Assembly (NCBI GenBank): GCA_002396885.1
Contig: DGXY01000114.1
Coordinates: 60,163 to 82,296 of the forward strand
Length of the DNA stretch: 22,134 nt
Direction of reading: 5' to 3'
From: Akkermansiaceae bacterium UBA5020
GTDB lineage: Bacteria; Verrucomicrobiota; Verrucomicrobiia; Verrucomicrobiales; DEV007
A program made the translations under genes and the position numbers. Positions 8,502 to 16,393 of this stretch are shown here, piece by piece. Within the stretch, counting starts at the first letter, position 1, and every line of letters starts with the position of its first letter. Under the pieces are notes generated by a model. The model saw nothing but the letters and a program-made list of their open reading frames with translations, ran no database searches and was not told where the DNA came from.

Positions 8502-8888
8502 ATGGAATCCTCCCAACGCGGTAAAAGCCTCTACGAGCGCATCGGCGGCGAACCCGCCATCGAGCGGCTCCTCGATCATTTTTATCACCGCGTCACGCAC
8601 GACGGCGAGATCGGGCACTACTTCACCCACGTGCCGATCGGGAAGCTGAAGGTGATGCAGCGCGAGTTCTTTTCGATGGTCACCGACGGTCCTGTGACCT
8701 ACAGCGGCCGCCCCCTTGCCGAAGTCCATCATCCCCTCGCGATCAGCCGCCGGGAATTCCAACGTTTCACCGAACACCTCGTCGCCACCCTCGAAGAGGC
8801 GGGCATTGGGGAACAGGACCGCTCCGAGATCATCGCGAAGATCAATCTCTACGCCGACGAGATCACGAACGAGGACAGCTTCGGCTGA
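8502..8888 (+). CDS. Truncated haemoglobin, group I-like
   Basis: This 128-residue protein is the right length for a 2-on-2 truncated globin that binds haem and handles O2 or NO. Visible family features are the N-terminal LYERIGGEPAIERL, the B-helix FYHRV with tyrosine at B10 (Y28), the CD1 phenylalanine in HYFTHV (F41), VMQREFFSMVTDGP, YSGRPLAEVHHPLAIS with the proximal F8 histidine (H76), and FQRFTEHLVATLEEAGI. No signal peptide is seen, so it is probably cytosolic. It starts 32 nt after the DUF1080 gene and has no promoter-like sequence or Shine-Dalgarno of its own, so it may be co-transcribed. Its stop is 25 nt from the convergent PVC-dehydrogenase stop. Confidence 0.92.
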   Translation: MESSQRGKSLYERIGGEPAIERLLDHFYHRVTHDGEIGHYFTHVPIGKLKVMQREFFSMVTDGPVTYSGRPLAEVHHPLAISRREFQRFTEHLVATLEEAGIGEQDRSEIIAKINLYADEITNEDSFG

Positions 8889-8913
8889 GAAAGCGAGACT
8901 TTCACGGGGGAAT

Positions 8914-11900
8914 TCACTTCACGATCATCTCGCCCTTCATCAGGATCCAGTGTCCCGGGAAGGTGCAGAGGAAGGGATAGGTGCCGGGCGTTTTGGGAGC
9001 CTCGAAGCGCAGCGTTTCGCTGGTGCCATGGTCGAGCAGTTTCGTGTGGTGGAGGATCTTGTCCGAGACGGGGATGAATCCCTTCGACAAGCCCGCCGGA
9101 TCCTTCGCCATCTCGTTGCCCGCCATGCCGAGTTCCTCGAGGGAGCCGGGTTGTCCGATGACCAAATTATGCTGGGTCACGTCAGGATTGGAAAGGATCA
9201 GCTTCACCGGCTGTCCTCGTGAAACGGTGAACGAGGTCGTGTCATAGAGCATGCGCTCGGGCAGGCAGCCGATGCGGACCGTCAGCAGATCCGGACGGGC
9301 GTCGAAGGCGGCGTCCTTGGCGTTCAGTTTGGAAATGAGGGGTTTGTCCTTCTTGGTGTCCCAGCTCTTGAGGAAGGTGGAAAGGGCGGGATCATCGCGA
9401 TTGGCTTCGACCGCAGGCCGGAGGGCCGCCGAGTTCAGGGCGCAGCGGAGGGCGTAGCGGAGGTGGGCGTCCATGGGCTTTTCGAGGACCGGGCGGATCG
9501 CCTCAAAGGCCGCTTCTCCCCCGAGGTAACTTGCCGTGATCACCGCCTCCATCCGCACGAGCATGTCAGGGTCGGTCGAGGCGCGACCAAGGCTAGCGAT
9601 GGTATTTTTGTCAGGATCGCGGTGTCGCATCTGCCGCACCGCAGCGGCCCGGGCCTCGGACGCCTCGCAAACCAGCAGATCTCCCATCAAAACGGGGCGT
9701 TCCTGACCGATCCACCGATACAGCCACAATGCCTCGACCTGGTGATGGCGGAATCGTTTGTCCTTCGGGTCAAGATTCCCGACCCAGGCATCAAGCGCCT
9801 TCGCCACTTCCTCCGGCTCGCGCCATGAAAGCTCGCGGCGCGCCCAATCCCGGATCTTCGACTCGGGGCGCTTCAGGTGTTCGAGCAGTTCGGGAATCGT
9901 CGCCGCGCCGATCTTCGGCGGGTCCTGGAGAATCGCGCCCTTCGGGACAACACGCCAGATCCGGCCCGAGGTGCGGTCGCGGCGCGGATCGCGCAGGGAG
10001 TACTGGGCGTGACCTTTGACCGGATTATACCAGTCGCAAATGTAGAAATCCCCTCTCGGTCCAAAGCCCACATCGACCGGAATGAAGCTCAGGTTGGTCG
10101 AGAAGATCAGATCAAAGACAAACTCTTCCGCGTAGTGGTCGTCCTTCCGGACCCAACGGTGGAATTCGATCTTGTTGGTTGGCTTGTAGCGCGCTTTGAT
10201 GAAACCGCCCAACATCTCTTTCGGCCAGAAGGGAAAGTCGACGAAGTCGTGGCCACAAGTGCCGGAATAGGCGGGCAGACCCGTCCCGGGGGGATGTTGT
10301 TCGGGGTAGGGCGGATTCGTCGCGTGAAACGCGTTCGCGAAAATCGGGTGGCTCGCGACATGGTTGCCCCATTCGTCGAAGGCAACGCCCCAGGGATTCG
10401 TGTTCGGATAACTGCCAAAGGCGACGAGACGCCTCTCCTGCGGCGTGTAGCGGAACCAGGCCGAATTCTTCGTGCGAACCGGGCCGAACTTCGTCTCGAC
10501 CTGCGAATGGTGGAAAATCGACTCGCGCATGAGGAGGTCGCCGTCGGGCGTCCGGATGAAATCGTGGATGGAGTGGTGACTGTCCTCGGTGCCGAATCCT
10601 GACAAAAGCACCGTGCGCCGGTCGGCCCGGTCGTCGCCATCGAGATCCTCGATCAGGGTCAAGTCAGGTTGCTCGGAGACGTAGATCCCGTTTTGGGCCA
10701 GCTCGAAAGAGAGCGGAAGATGGAGATCGTCAGCAAAGACCTTGCAGTCGTCGGCCCGACCATCTCCGTTCGTGTCCTCGAGAATGAGGATCTTGTCGTC
10801 GGGTTCCTCGCCGGGATAGACGTGCGGGTAGGTCGTCGAACAGCTCACCCAGAGACGTCCGCGTGAATCCCATCGCATCGCGATGGGCTTGGCGAGCTCG
10901 GGAAACTGATCCTCGGAGGCGAAGAGATTCACCTCGAAACGCGGATCGATTTGGAAGGCGGCAAGTTCCTTCGCGGGAGAGAGCCATTCGTTTGCGCCCT
11001 TCCCTTCGGCCACGGCCTCCAGCGGAGGGAGGTTCGAATCATCGACGGGACCTTCGATCTTCTTTCCTCGCGCAAGTTCATGGATGCGGGCCTCGCGGTT
11101 GGCGGCCATCATCTCGAAATTCCGCATCGCCGGAAGGAAGTCGAGGTAGCCGTAATCCTTGTTGCGGTCTCCGGTGTAGTAGAAGGTATTGAGCGGCCGG
11201 TAGCGCCGGAAATACTGCCGGTTCATATCGACGACGACGGCGCGCAGGGCCTCGTCGAGATCGGGCGGTGATTCCTCGAAGACGGATTGAAAGACCTCGT
11301 GGGCGAAGAGGCGGTAGCCGGCCTCATTGAGGTGGACGCCGTTTCCGGCGGCTTTGCCACTCTTCGCAAGATCGAGGGTGGGTCGATGAAGATCGACGAA
11401 TCCGATGCCCTGCGTCTTCGCTTCCTCCCGCATCGCTTCCGTGTAGCTCGCGAGAATCGGGTCGAGACCTTCTCCCCCGCCAAGATCCGCGATCGGAGAA
11501 AGCAAGAGGATTCTCGGTCCGGTTTTGCCGTTGAAGGCCGAGGTCTTCAGCTCTTGGAGATACTTCGCGAGCCTCGTCTTGAACGCGTCGAGCTTTTCCG
11601 CTCCCCCGAAGCTCTCGTTGAATCCAAACGCCGCGAAGACGACGTCGATTTTCTCCCTCGCGAGGTGTTGCGCAACGGTAGCGAAATTGTCGGGTCGGGG
11701 CTGCAGGTCCACCTCGTCGCCCGACCACGCGAAATTCCGGATGACGAGGTCGAGGTCGGGATGCGCCTGATAAAGCATCGCCTCGAGAATGCCATGACGG
11801 CCCGCCTGTTCGAGGAGACCATTCCCGACGAAGGCGATCCGATCACCCTTCTCCAGTTTCAGCGGCAGCGTCGTCACGACCGCCTCGCCTTTTACCGGGA

Positions 11901-12078
11901 ACGGCGCCGACTCCGCGTAGATGCCGTATTTCGCCAGGGCGGGATCGGCGGGCGGGGCCTCCTTGCCGGTCGATTGGTTCTTCGCGTCGGCGGGGTTGAC
12001 CGGAAGCGGACCTTTGGTCTGGGCCGGAGCGACGAGCGGCGAGAGCGCGAGAATGAGAGGGATCAGGCGAAGAAGCAT
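8914..12078 (-). CDS. Exported PVC-type dehydrogenase: SGNH-like, propeller, HEAT and azurin-like fusion
   Basis: This 1054-residue exported protein has a signal peptide at about 1-19. An SGNH-hydrolase-like domain (about 75-270) follows, but its block I reads GNG (85-87) without the nucleophilic serine, and the final histidine H249 is preceded by N246 instead of aspartate. The beta-propeller (about 375-715) is the type annotated as PVC 'membrane-bound dehydrogenase'. It has calcium-loop-like DTNGDGRADD (435-444) and DLDGDDRADR (478-487) and ends in SGRIWRVVPKG. HEAT-like helices span about 725-905. The C-terminal domain (about 928-1054) is azurin-like and has all four type 1 copper ligands: H970, C1038, H1043 and M1047, the last three in CTFPGHWILM. 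No CxxCH haem motif is present, so copper rather than haem c is the likely electron carrier. The substrate is unknown, probably a sugar derivative. It is divergent from the Uma2 gene. Confidence 0.88.
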   Translation of the reverse strand: MLLRLIPLILALSPLVAPAQTKGPLPVNPADAKNQSTGKEAPPADPALAKYGIYAESAPFPVKGEAVVTTLPLKLEKGDRIAFVGNGLLEQAGRHGILEAMLYQAHPDLDLVIRNFAWSGDEVDLQPRPDNFATVAQHLAREKIDVVFAAFGFNESFGGAEKLDAFKTRLAKYLQELKTSAFNGKTGPRILLLSPIADLGGGEGLDPILASYTEAMREEAKTQGIGFVDLHRPTLDLAKSGKAAGNGVHLNEAGYRLFAHEVFQSVFEESPPDLDEALRAVVVDMNRQYFRRYRPLNTFYYTGDRNKDYGYLDFLPAMRNFEMMAANREARIHELARGKKIEGPVDDSNLPPLEAVAEGKGANEWLSPAKELAAFQIDPRFEVNLFASEDQFPELAKPIAMRWDSRGRLWVSCSTTYPHVYPGEEPDDKILILEDTNGDGRADDCKVFADDLHLPLSFELAQNGIYVSEQPDLTLIEDLDGDDRADRRTVLLSGFGTEDSHHSIHDFIRTPDGDLLMRESIFHHSQVETKFGPVRTKNSAWFRYTPQERRLVAFGSYPNTNPWGVAFDEWGNHVASHPIFANAFHATNPPYPEQHPPGTGLPAYSGTCGHDFVDFPFWPKEMLGGFIKARYKPTNKIEFHRWVRKDDHYAEEFVFDLIFSTNLSFIPVDVGFGPRGDFYICDWYNPVKGHAQYSLRDPRRDRTSGRIWRVVPKGAILQDPPKIGAATIPELLEHLKRPESKIRDWARRELSWREPEEVAKALDAWVGNLDPKDKRFRHHQVEALWLYRWIGQERPVLMGDLLVCEASEARAAAVRQMRHRDPDKNTIASLGRASTDPDMLVRMEAVITASYLGGEAAFEAIRPVLEKPMDAHLRYALRCALNSAALRPAVEANRDDPALSTFLKSWDTKKDKPLISKLNAKDAAFDARPDLLTVRIGCLPERMLYDTTSFTVSRGQPVKLILSNPDVTQHNLVIGQPGSLEELGMAGNEMAKDPAGLSKGFIPVSDKILHHTKLLDHGTSETLRFEAPKTPGTYPFLCTFPGHWILMKGEMIVK

Positions 12079-12133
12079 GGATGGACGGTGATCTTTCCGA
12101 CCCGCGAAGTCAAAGGACGGAGTTCCGCCACGC

Positions 12134-12162
12134 TTGCTTCTCCCCGCCGCTGGGACTATCCT
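12134..12162 (+). promoter_or_regulatory. Predicted promoter of Uma2 gene
   Basis: TTGCTT (12134-12139), 17 nt, then TATCCT (12157-12162). Only 6 nt separate the -10 hexamer from the ATG at 12169, so transcription would start at or next to the A of the start codon. No Shine-Dalgarno is present. Confidence 0.4.
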
Positions 12163-12168
12163 CCCCGT

Positions 12169-12801
12169 ATGTCAGCGGCGGAAAAATGGCACTTCGTCAC
12201 GGTTGAAGACTACCTTGCCGAAGAGGAGGTTTCACCGGTCAAACGTGAATACCGGGACGGCATCGTCTATGACATGGCGGGTGCGAGGAACGTTCACAAT
12301 GATGTCGCCGGCAACGGGTTCGCTTCCTTTCACGCTCAACTCCGCGGCAAGCCCTGCAAACCTTGCAATAGTGAAACCAAGGTCCGGATCCGGCTTACCA
12401 CCGGCACCCGCTTCTACTACCCCGACGCCTTCGTCGTCTGCGACCCGAACCCACCGAACGACACCTACCACGATTCCCCTGTCGTCGTTCTCGAGGTGAC
12501 CTCACCCTCGACCCGCCGAATCGATCTTGGCGAAAAGAAGGACGCCTATCTCGCGATCCCCACCCTGATGGTTTATCTCGTCGCCGAGTCCACCGAGCCG
12601 GTCGTGCAGGTCTACCGCCGCTCTCCGAACGGGGATTTTCATCGCGAACTGGCGATCGGACTCGAGGCGATCATTCCCCTGCCCCAGATCGGTGTTTCGC
12701 TCGCCCTTGCCGACCTCTACGAAGGCATCGACTTCGAGGCCGAGGCGGCCGCGATGCGGGTGATGGAGGAAGAAGCGGTTTACAGCGCAACCGGAGGTTG
12801 A
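12169..12801 (+). CDS. Uma2 family (DUF820) PD-(D/E)XK nuclease-like protein
   Basis: This 210-residue protein has the Uma2 fold signature. The N-terminal FVTVEDYLAEEE precedes the nuclease core, which has YPDAFVVC (D86), VVVLEVTSPSTRRIDLGEKK (E109 and T111 of the ExT/ExK position, with K123), then YLAIPTLMVYLVAE and VQVYRR. Members have a restriction-endonuclease-like core. They are abundant in cyanobacteria and PVC bacteria, and their cellular role is poorly known. The reading frame is open almost 300 codons upstream, antisense to the PVC-dehydrogenase gene, but recognisable sequence begins only at this ATG. The CPBP-like gene starts 10 nt after the stop, so the two are probably one transcript. 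Confidence 0.88.
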   Translation: MSAAEKWHFVTVEDYLAEEEVSPVKREYRDGIVYDMAGARNVHNDVAGNGFASFHAQLRGKPCKPCNSETKVRIRLTTGTRFYYPDAFVVCDPNPPNDTYHDSPVVVLEVTSPSTRRIDLGEKKDAYLAIPTLMVYLVAESTEPVVQVYRRSPNGDFHRELAIGLEAIIPLPQIGVSLALADLYEGIDFEAEAAAMRVMEEEAVYSATGG

Positions 12802-12811
12802 CCCGTGGCCG

Positions 12812-13675
12812 GTGCCCCGCGACTCATTTCCCGTGACCGCCTCGCTCGACCTCGAACTCACCCCGCGCCGCAAGCTCCTCCTCGCCGCCTTCGCTGCCGC
12901 GACGATCCTGCTCATTCCGGCCGGACTCTGGATCGCGGGCATTCCGGCCTTCGTCCTCTGCGCCTGGCTCGTCGCGACCGATCCAGAGCCGAAGCTACGC
13001 CGCCGCCTCGCCATTCTCCTTGGCTGCGTCCTCATCCTCGCGGCCTGCGACATCAATCCGGGACTTTCGAACGAGAATTTCCTGAAGGTGGGCATCCCGC
13101 TTACCCTCGTCATCGTCCTCCCTTCGCTGATCCAACACTTTGGCGACCGCGGGATCATCCGCTACCGCTTCTGGCCGGTGCACTGGCGGAAGCACGATGT
13201 GATCTACACGATCCTGTCGATCCCCCTCGCCTACGCCGTCCTCAAGGGCTACGAATGGGGCAACCGCACCTTCTTCGACGACGAGCTCTTCCGCCATTGG
13301 ACCCTCGGGGCCGAGGCCGATCCGACGGAAATCCGGCGGCTCTTCATCGGGATCAACCTCGTCGGGATCTGGGACGAGTTGTTTTTCGTGAACACGGTCT
13401 TCGCCCTGCTGCGTTCGCTCTTTTCCTTCCGCGTCGCGAACGTGATCCAGGCAGTGCTCTACACGGCGGTGCTCTACGACATGGCTTTCACCGGCTGCGG
13501 GATCTTCATCGTCTTTTTCTTCGCCTGGACACAGGGGGCGATGTTCGAAAAATCCGAGAGCCTCCTCTGGGTGTTGCTCGTGCACCTCATCGTCGATTAT
13601 TTCCTTGTCGCCTTCATCGTGCAGACCTATTACCCAGATTACGGGCTCGATTTCCTCTGGCGGAAGGGTTTCTGA
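12812..13675 (+). CDS. CPBP-like multi-pass membrane protein (divergent)
   Basis: This protein of about 287 residues has roughly eight hydrophobic segments (near 21-50, 66-80, 92-110, 130-146, 177-203, 209-226, 228-243 and 251-273). The C-terminal half resembles the CPBP/Abi intramembrane protease family. WDELFFVN (187-194) lies where CPBP proteins have EExxxR, and HLIVD (258-262) lies where they have the conserved late His/Asp. The first glutamate of the EE pair is aspartate and the arginine is absent, so activity is uncertain. It starts with GTG at 12812; another GTG in the same frame at 12833 is possible. GGAGG at 12792-12796 is a little far for the first and better placed for neither. It is probably cotranscribed with Uma2. 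It could also be an unrelated membrane protein. Confidence 0.6.
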   Translation: MPRDSFPVTASLDLELTPRRKLLLAAFAAATILLIPAGLWIAGIPAFVLCAWLVATDPEPKLRRRLAILLGCVLILAACDINPGLSNENFLKVGIPLTLVIVLPSLIQHFGDRGIIRYRFWPVHWRKHDVIYTILSIPLAYAVLKGYEWGNRTFFDDELFRHWTLGAEADPTEIRRLFIGINLVGIWDELFFVNTVFALLRSLFSFRVANVIQAVLYTAVLYDMAFTGCGIFIVFFFAWTQGAMFEKSESLLWVLLVHLIVDYFLVAFIVQTYYPDYGLDFLWRKGF

Positions 13676-13710
13676 CGCATCCGCCACCGCAACTCCGTCT
13701 TCCCCCCGTC

Positions 13711-13738
13711 TTGCGCGGCAGAACGGATCGGCTAGAAT
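13711..13738 (+). promoter_or_regulatory. Predicted promoter of the PQQ-like propeller gene
   Basis: TTGCGC (13711-13716), a 16-nt spacer, then TAGAAT (13733-13738), a good -10 match. The ATG at 13746 begins 7 nt after the -10 hexamer and no Shine-Dalgarno is present, which suggests a leaderless or nearly leaderless mRNA. Confidence 0.45.
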
Positions 13739-13745
13739 CGGTTTC

Positions 13746-14984
13746 ATGATCCGACGGCTTCTTCCCGCTCTCCTTTCGCTTTCATTTTTGCTTCCGCTGA
13801 CGGCGGCGGACTCCTGGCCGGAATTCCGCGGCCCCACCGCTGATGGTCATGCTCCTGAGGCGAAGGTGCCCACGCTCTGGTCGGCGACGAGCAAGATCCG
13901 TTGGAAGGTTCCAGTGCCGGGGAAAGCCTGGTCTTCTCCCGTGATCGCTGATGGCAGGATCTACATCACCTCCGCGGTATCCGAGGGAGGGCAGCTCTCG
14001 CTGCGGGCGATGTGCTTTGAACTCGCCGACGGCAAGCCGGTCTGGGATCGCGAGATTTTCAAGAAGGCGGAGGGAGCGATCCACCAGAAAAACAGTCATG
14101 CCTCTCCGACGCCGGTTTATGCCGAAGGAAAACTCTTCGTCCACTTCGGTCACGATGGCACCGCCGCCCTGAACGCGGGTGACGGCGCGATCCTCTGGAC
14201 CCAGAAGAGCCTTTCCTATGCCCCGGTCCATGGAAACGGAGGTTCGCCGATCCTGCACGAGGGCAAACTCATTTTCTCGAACGATGGCCAGGCCGATCCC
14301 TTCATCGTCGCGCTGAACGCCACCGATGGCTCGGTCGCTTGGAAAACGCCGCGCAACGTCACGGTGACGCGCACCTTTTCCTTTTCCACGCCCCTGCTGA
14401 TCGAGGTGAAGGGCAAAACCCAGATCCTTTCACCCGCCTCGGGAGCGGTGATCGCATATAACCCCGCCGACGGGAGGGAGATCTGGCGTTTCCGCTACGG
14501 CGAGGGTTATTCGGTAGTGCCGAGACCGCTTCATCGCGACGGGGTGATCTACGTGTGCTCGGGTTTCAACCGCGCCATTCTTTTCGCGGTAAAGACCGAC
14601 GGCACGGGCGATGTCACCGACACCCACCTCGTCTGGCAGGATGACAAAACCGTCCCGAAGGAAAGCTCCCCCATCCTCGTGGGCGACGAGATCTTCTTCA
14701 ACGACGACAAGGGCATCCTCAGCTGTCTCGACGCGGCAACAGGCAAGGAACACTACCGCGAGCGGCTCGACGGCCAGGGCGGTTACTCGGCCTCGCCGGT
14801 CTACGCGGGCGGTCATCTCTATTTCCACAACGGCAACGGCATCACCACCGTGGTCAAACCCGGAAAGACCTTCGTCAAGGTGGCCGAAAACCAGCTCGGT
14901 GAATTCGGGCTCTCCTCTTTTGCGGTGGTCTCGGACGGTTTTGTGATCCGCACCGAGGGACATCTCATCCGCATCGGAGAATAA
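13746..14984 (+). CDS. Exported PQQ-like/BamB-like beta-propeller protein
   Basis: This 412-residue protein has a signal peptide (about 1-20, ending LTAA before DSW). The mature protein starts with SWPEFRGPTADG, a very common opening in verrucomicrobial and planctomycetal PQQ-like propellers. Repeated blades follow with the pattern of a strand, G(K/R)I/LY or LIF, then A-L-N/D-A-x-D/T-G-x-x-x-W: for example GRIYITS, GKLFVHFG...ALNAGDGAILW, GKLIFSND...ALNATDGSVAWK, AYNPADGREIWRF and LDAATGKEHYRE. About seven to eight blades fit the length. Relatives act as periplasmic scaffolds or quinoprotein-like enzymes, and I see nothing that fixes an activity. Its stop is 6 nt from the convergent sigma-factor stop. 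Confidence 0.88.
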   Translation: MIRRLLPALLSLSFLLPLTAADSWPEFRGPTADGHAPEAKVPTLWSATSKIRWKVPVPGKAWSSPVIADGRIYITSAVSEGGQLSLRAMCFELADGKPVWDREIFKKAEGAIHQKNSHASPTPVYAEGKLFVHFGHDGTAALNAGDGAILWTQKSLSYAPVHGNGGSPILHEGKLIFSNDGQADPFIVALNATDGSVAWKTPRNVTVTRTFSFSTPLLIEVKGKTQILSPASGAVIAYNPADGREIWRFRYGEGYSVVPRPLHRDGVIYVCSGFNRAILFAVKTDGTGDVTDTHLVWQDDKTVPKESSPILVGDEIFFNDDKGILSCLDAATGKEHYRERLDGQGGYSASPVYAGGHLYFHNGNGITTVVKPGKTFVKVAENQLGEFGLSSFAVVSDGFVIRTEGHLIRIGE

Positions 14985-14990
14985 GCGCCG

Positions 14991-15614
14991 TCACTGGTCG
15001 AGATACCTCTGGAGGGTCTCCTTGAGCTGAGCGCGGGCGCGGAAGAGGAGACTCTTCACCGCCGGCACCGACATCGAGAGGACGACGCCGATTTCCTCGT
15101 AGGGCATCTCCTCGTAGCGCCGCAGGACGACGGCGAGCCGCTGTTTTTCGGGCAAGGCCTCGATCGCCCGGTCGATCGCGGCCTCCATTTCCGAGCGGAG
15201 CAACTCCTCGTCGGGCGAGCTGCCCTGGACATCCTCGACGACACGGTGGGTGGTCTCTTCGCGCTCCTGCATCGATACCGTCGGTTTGCGCTGGCGACGT
15301 CGGACTTCGTTGAAGACGAGGTTCCGCGTGATCGTGAAAAGCCAGGTCGTGAATTTGGCCTGCGGCTCGTAGCGGACCGCCGACTTCCAGACACGGATGA
15401 AAACCTGTTGGGCGATGTCCTCGGCATCGGAGGGGTTGCCGAGCATTTTAGCGACCGTGCCGATGACGGAGCGCTGGTGGATCTCGATGAGCTCCTCGAA
15501 AGCAGCGAAGTCGCCGCGCCGAATCCGCCCCATCAATTCGACATCGAGGTCGTTGGCCCGCTCCCGCTCCTCACCGTCGCCGGATGGAGGGAGCTTCGGT
15601 TCGGGCGGGGTCAT
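14991..15614 (-). CDS. ECF-type RNA polymerase sigma factor
   Basis: This 207-residue sigma-70 family protein has only regions 2 and 4, as in ECF sigma factors. Region 2 spans about 26-108, with DAEDIAQQVFIRVWKS (63-78) as the core-binding and -10-recognising helices and TTWLFTITRNLVFNEVRRRQR after it. A linker of about 40 residues follows. Region 4 (about 146-203) contains LPEKQRLAVVLRRYEEMPYEEIG and the helix-turn-helix MSVPAVKSLLFRARAQLK. The frame allows an ATG 13 codons upstream at 15653. I prefer the ATG at 15614 because the extra residues are not family-like, but neither has a Shine-Dalgarno. There is no anti-sigma gene beside it: the downstream neighbour is convergent and the upstream neighbour is divergent. 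Targets are unknown. Confidence 0.92.
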   Translation of the reverse strand: MTPPEPKLPPSGDGEERERANDLDVELMGRIRRGDFAAFEELIEIHQRSVIGTVAKMLGNPSDAEDIAQQVFIRVWKSAVRYEPQAKFTTWLFTITRNLVFNEVRRRQRKPTVSMQEREETTHRVVEDVQGSSPDEELLRSEMEAAIDRAIEALPEKQRLAVVLRRYEEMPYEEIGVVLSMSVPAVKSLLFRARAQLKETLQRYLDQ

Positions 15615-15646
15615 AGAGGGATTTTTCGAAATTCCTGAGAGAAGTG

Positions 15647-15660
15647 CCTGCAATAGCAGG
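15647..15660. repeat. CCTGC-AATA-GCAGG inverted repeat upstream of sigma-factor gene
   Basis: Perfect 5-bp arms with a 4-nt AATA centre lie in the 112-nt divergent gap between the sigma-factor gene and the CDP-alcohol gene, 33 nt upstream of the preferred sigma start. It could be an operator or a small leader hairpin; if translation starts at 15653 it would overlap that start codon. Confidence 0.4.
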
Positions 15661-15726
15661 TAAACTCAACCCCATCAAGCCGCGATTGTTTTGCGGCCGC
15701 CGTCGCACGACACTACGGGAGACTCC

Positions 15727-16362
15727 ATGACCGACGTGAGCAAGCCAAAAACCCGACGCCGCTGGAATTTTCTGCGGCGTCTCACCCTGCTTCTCATGAG
15801 AATCGGGGTCACCAGCGAAATGGTCGCCGTCTTCGGCATGATCCTGGGGATCCTCGCGGGGGTCGCCTTCATGGCCACGGGTGAGACCATCCATCCGAGG
15901 CTGGCCTGGAGCAGCGGCCTCCTTCTTTGCCTCCTGCGCGCCCTCGCGATCCGCCTCGACGCGATGCTCCAGCCGACCTCGACCCGTCAATCGAGGGAGG
16001 ATGAATTCTACAACGAACTTCCCGAACGGGTCTCCGATGCCGTGACGCTGCTGGGTTTTGGTTTCGCGAGCGATTCCAGCCCCTGGCTAGGGCTGGCCGC
16101 AGCCCTTTCGGCGATCTTTTCCGCCTACATTCGCTCCCTCGCCTCGGCCCGTCTTGGCGGCCGGCGGCCCACCGGGGTGGTTTTCATGACGAGAACCCAG
16201 CGCCTCGTCCTCCTTTCCTTCGCCTCCAGCCTGATTCTCGGCGGGATCACCACCGGCATTCCCGGCACCGATATTCCGGAGATCACGCTTTGGATGGTCA
16301 TCGCGGGATGCCTCCTGACCGTCTGTCTGAGATGGTTCACGCTCCGGGGCATCAAGGTCTGA
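15727..16362 (+). CDS. CDP-alcohol phosphatidyltransferase-like membrane protein with altered motif
   Basis: This 211-residue integral membrane protein has about six hydrophobic segments, the topology of CDP-alcohol phosphotransferases that join a CDP-activated lipid or alcohol to an acceptor alcohol. The subfamily resemblance is in LLRALAIRLDAM (69-80) and YNELPERVSDAVTLLGFGFA (95-114), which parallels relatives reading NELPDRxSDA. Compared with the classic DxxDGxxAR...GxxxDxxxD, the visible residues are I75, D78, A79, D92, N96 and E100, so only one motif aspartate is kept exactly. It may be catalytically changed or inactive. GGGAG (15717-15721) lies 5 nt before the ATG and supports this start over an in-frame ATG 12 codons upstream. 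Confidence 0.75.
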   Translation: MTDVSKPKTRRRWNFLRRLTLLLMRIGVTSEMVAVFGMILGILAGVAFMATGETIHPRLAWSSGLLLCLLRALAIRLDAMLQPTSTRQSREDEFYNELPERVSDAVTLLGFGFASDSSPWLGLAAALSAIFSAYIRSLASARLGGRRPTGVVFMTRTQRLVLLSFASSLILGGITTGIPGTDIPEITLWMVIAGCLLTVCLRWFTLRGIKV

Positions 16363-16393
16363 GCCTATTCCTTAAGTTTTCTTAATCACTTTC

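Noticed and set aside
8889..8903. GAAAG-CGAGA-CTTTC hairpin between the globin and PVC-dehydrogenase stops
   Set aside because: Only a 5-bp stem with no T-tract on either side; not enough to call a terminator.
8914..12078. Search for a cytochrome c haem motif in the large PVC protein
   Set aside because: No CxxCH is present; SGTCGHDF near residue 605 is not a haem-binding motif. The copper domain is the only redox centre visible.
11287..12168. N-terminal extension of the Uma2 gene by 294 codons
   Set aside because: It is antisense to the exported PVC-dehydrogenase gene. The Uma2 domain is complete from 12169, and a promoter match lies just before it.
12805..13749. GTG-started frame overlapping the CPBP-like gene
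   Set aside because: GGAGG spacing is good for this GTG, but the product is arginine/proline-rich and non-hydrophobic. The other frame gives a coherent multi-pass membrane protein.
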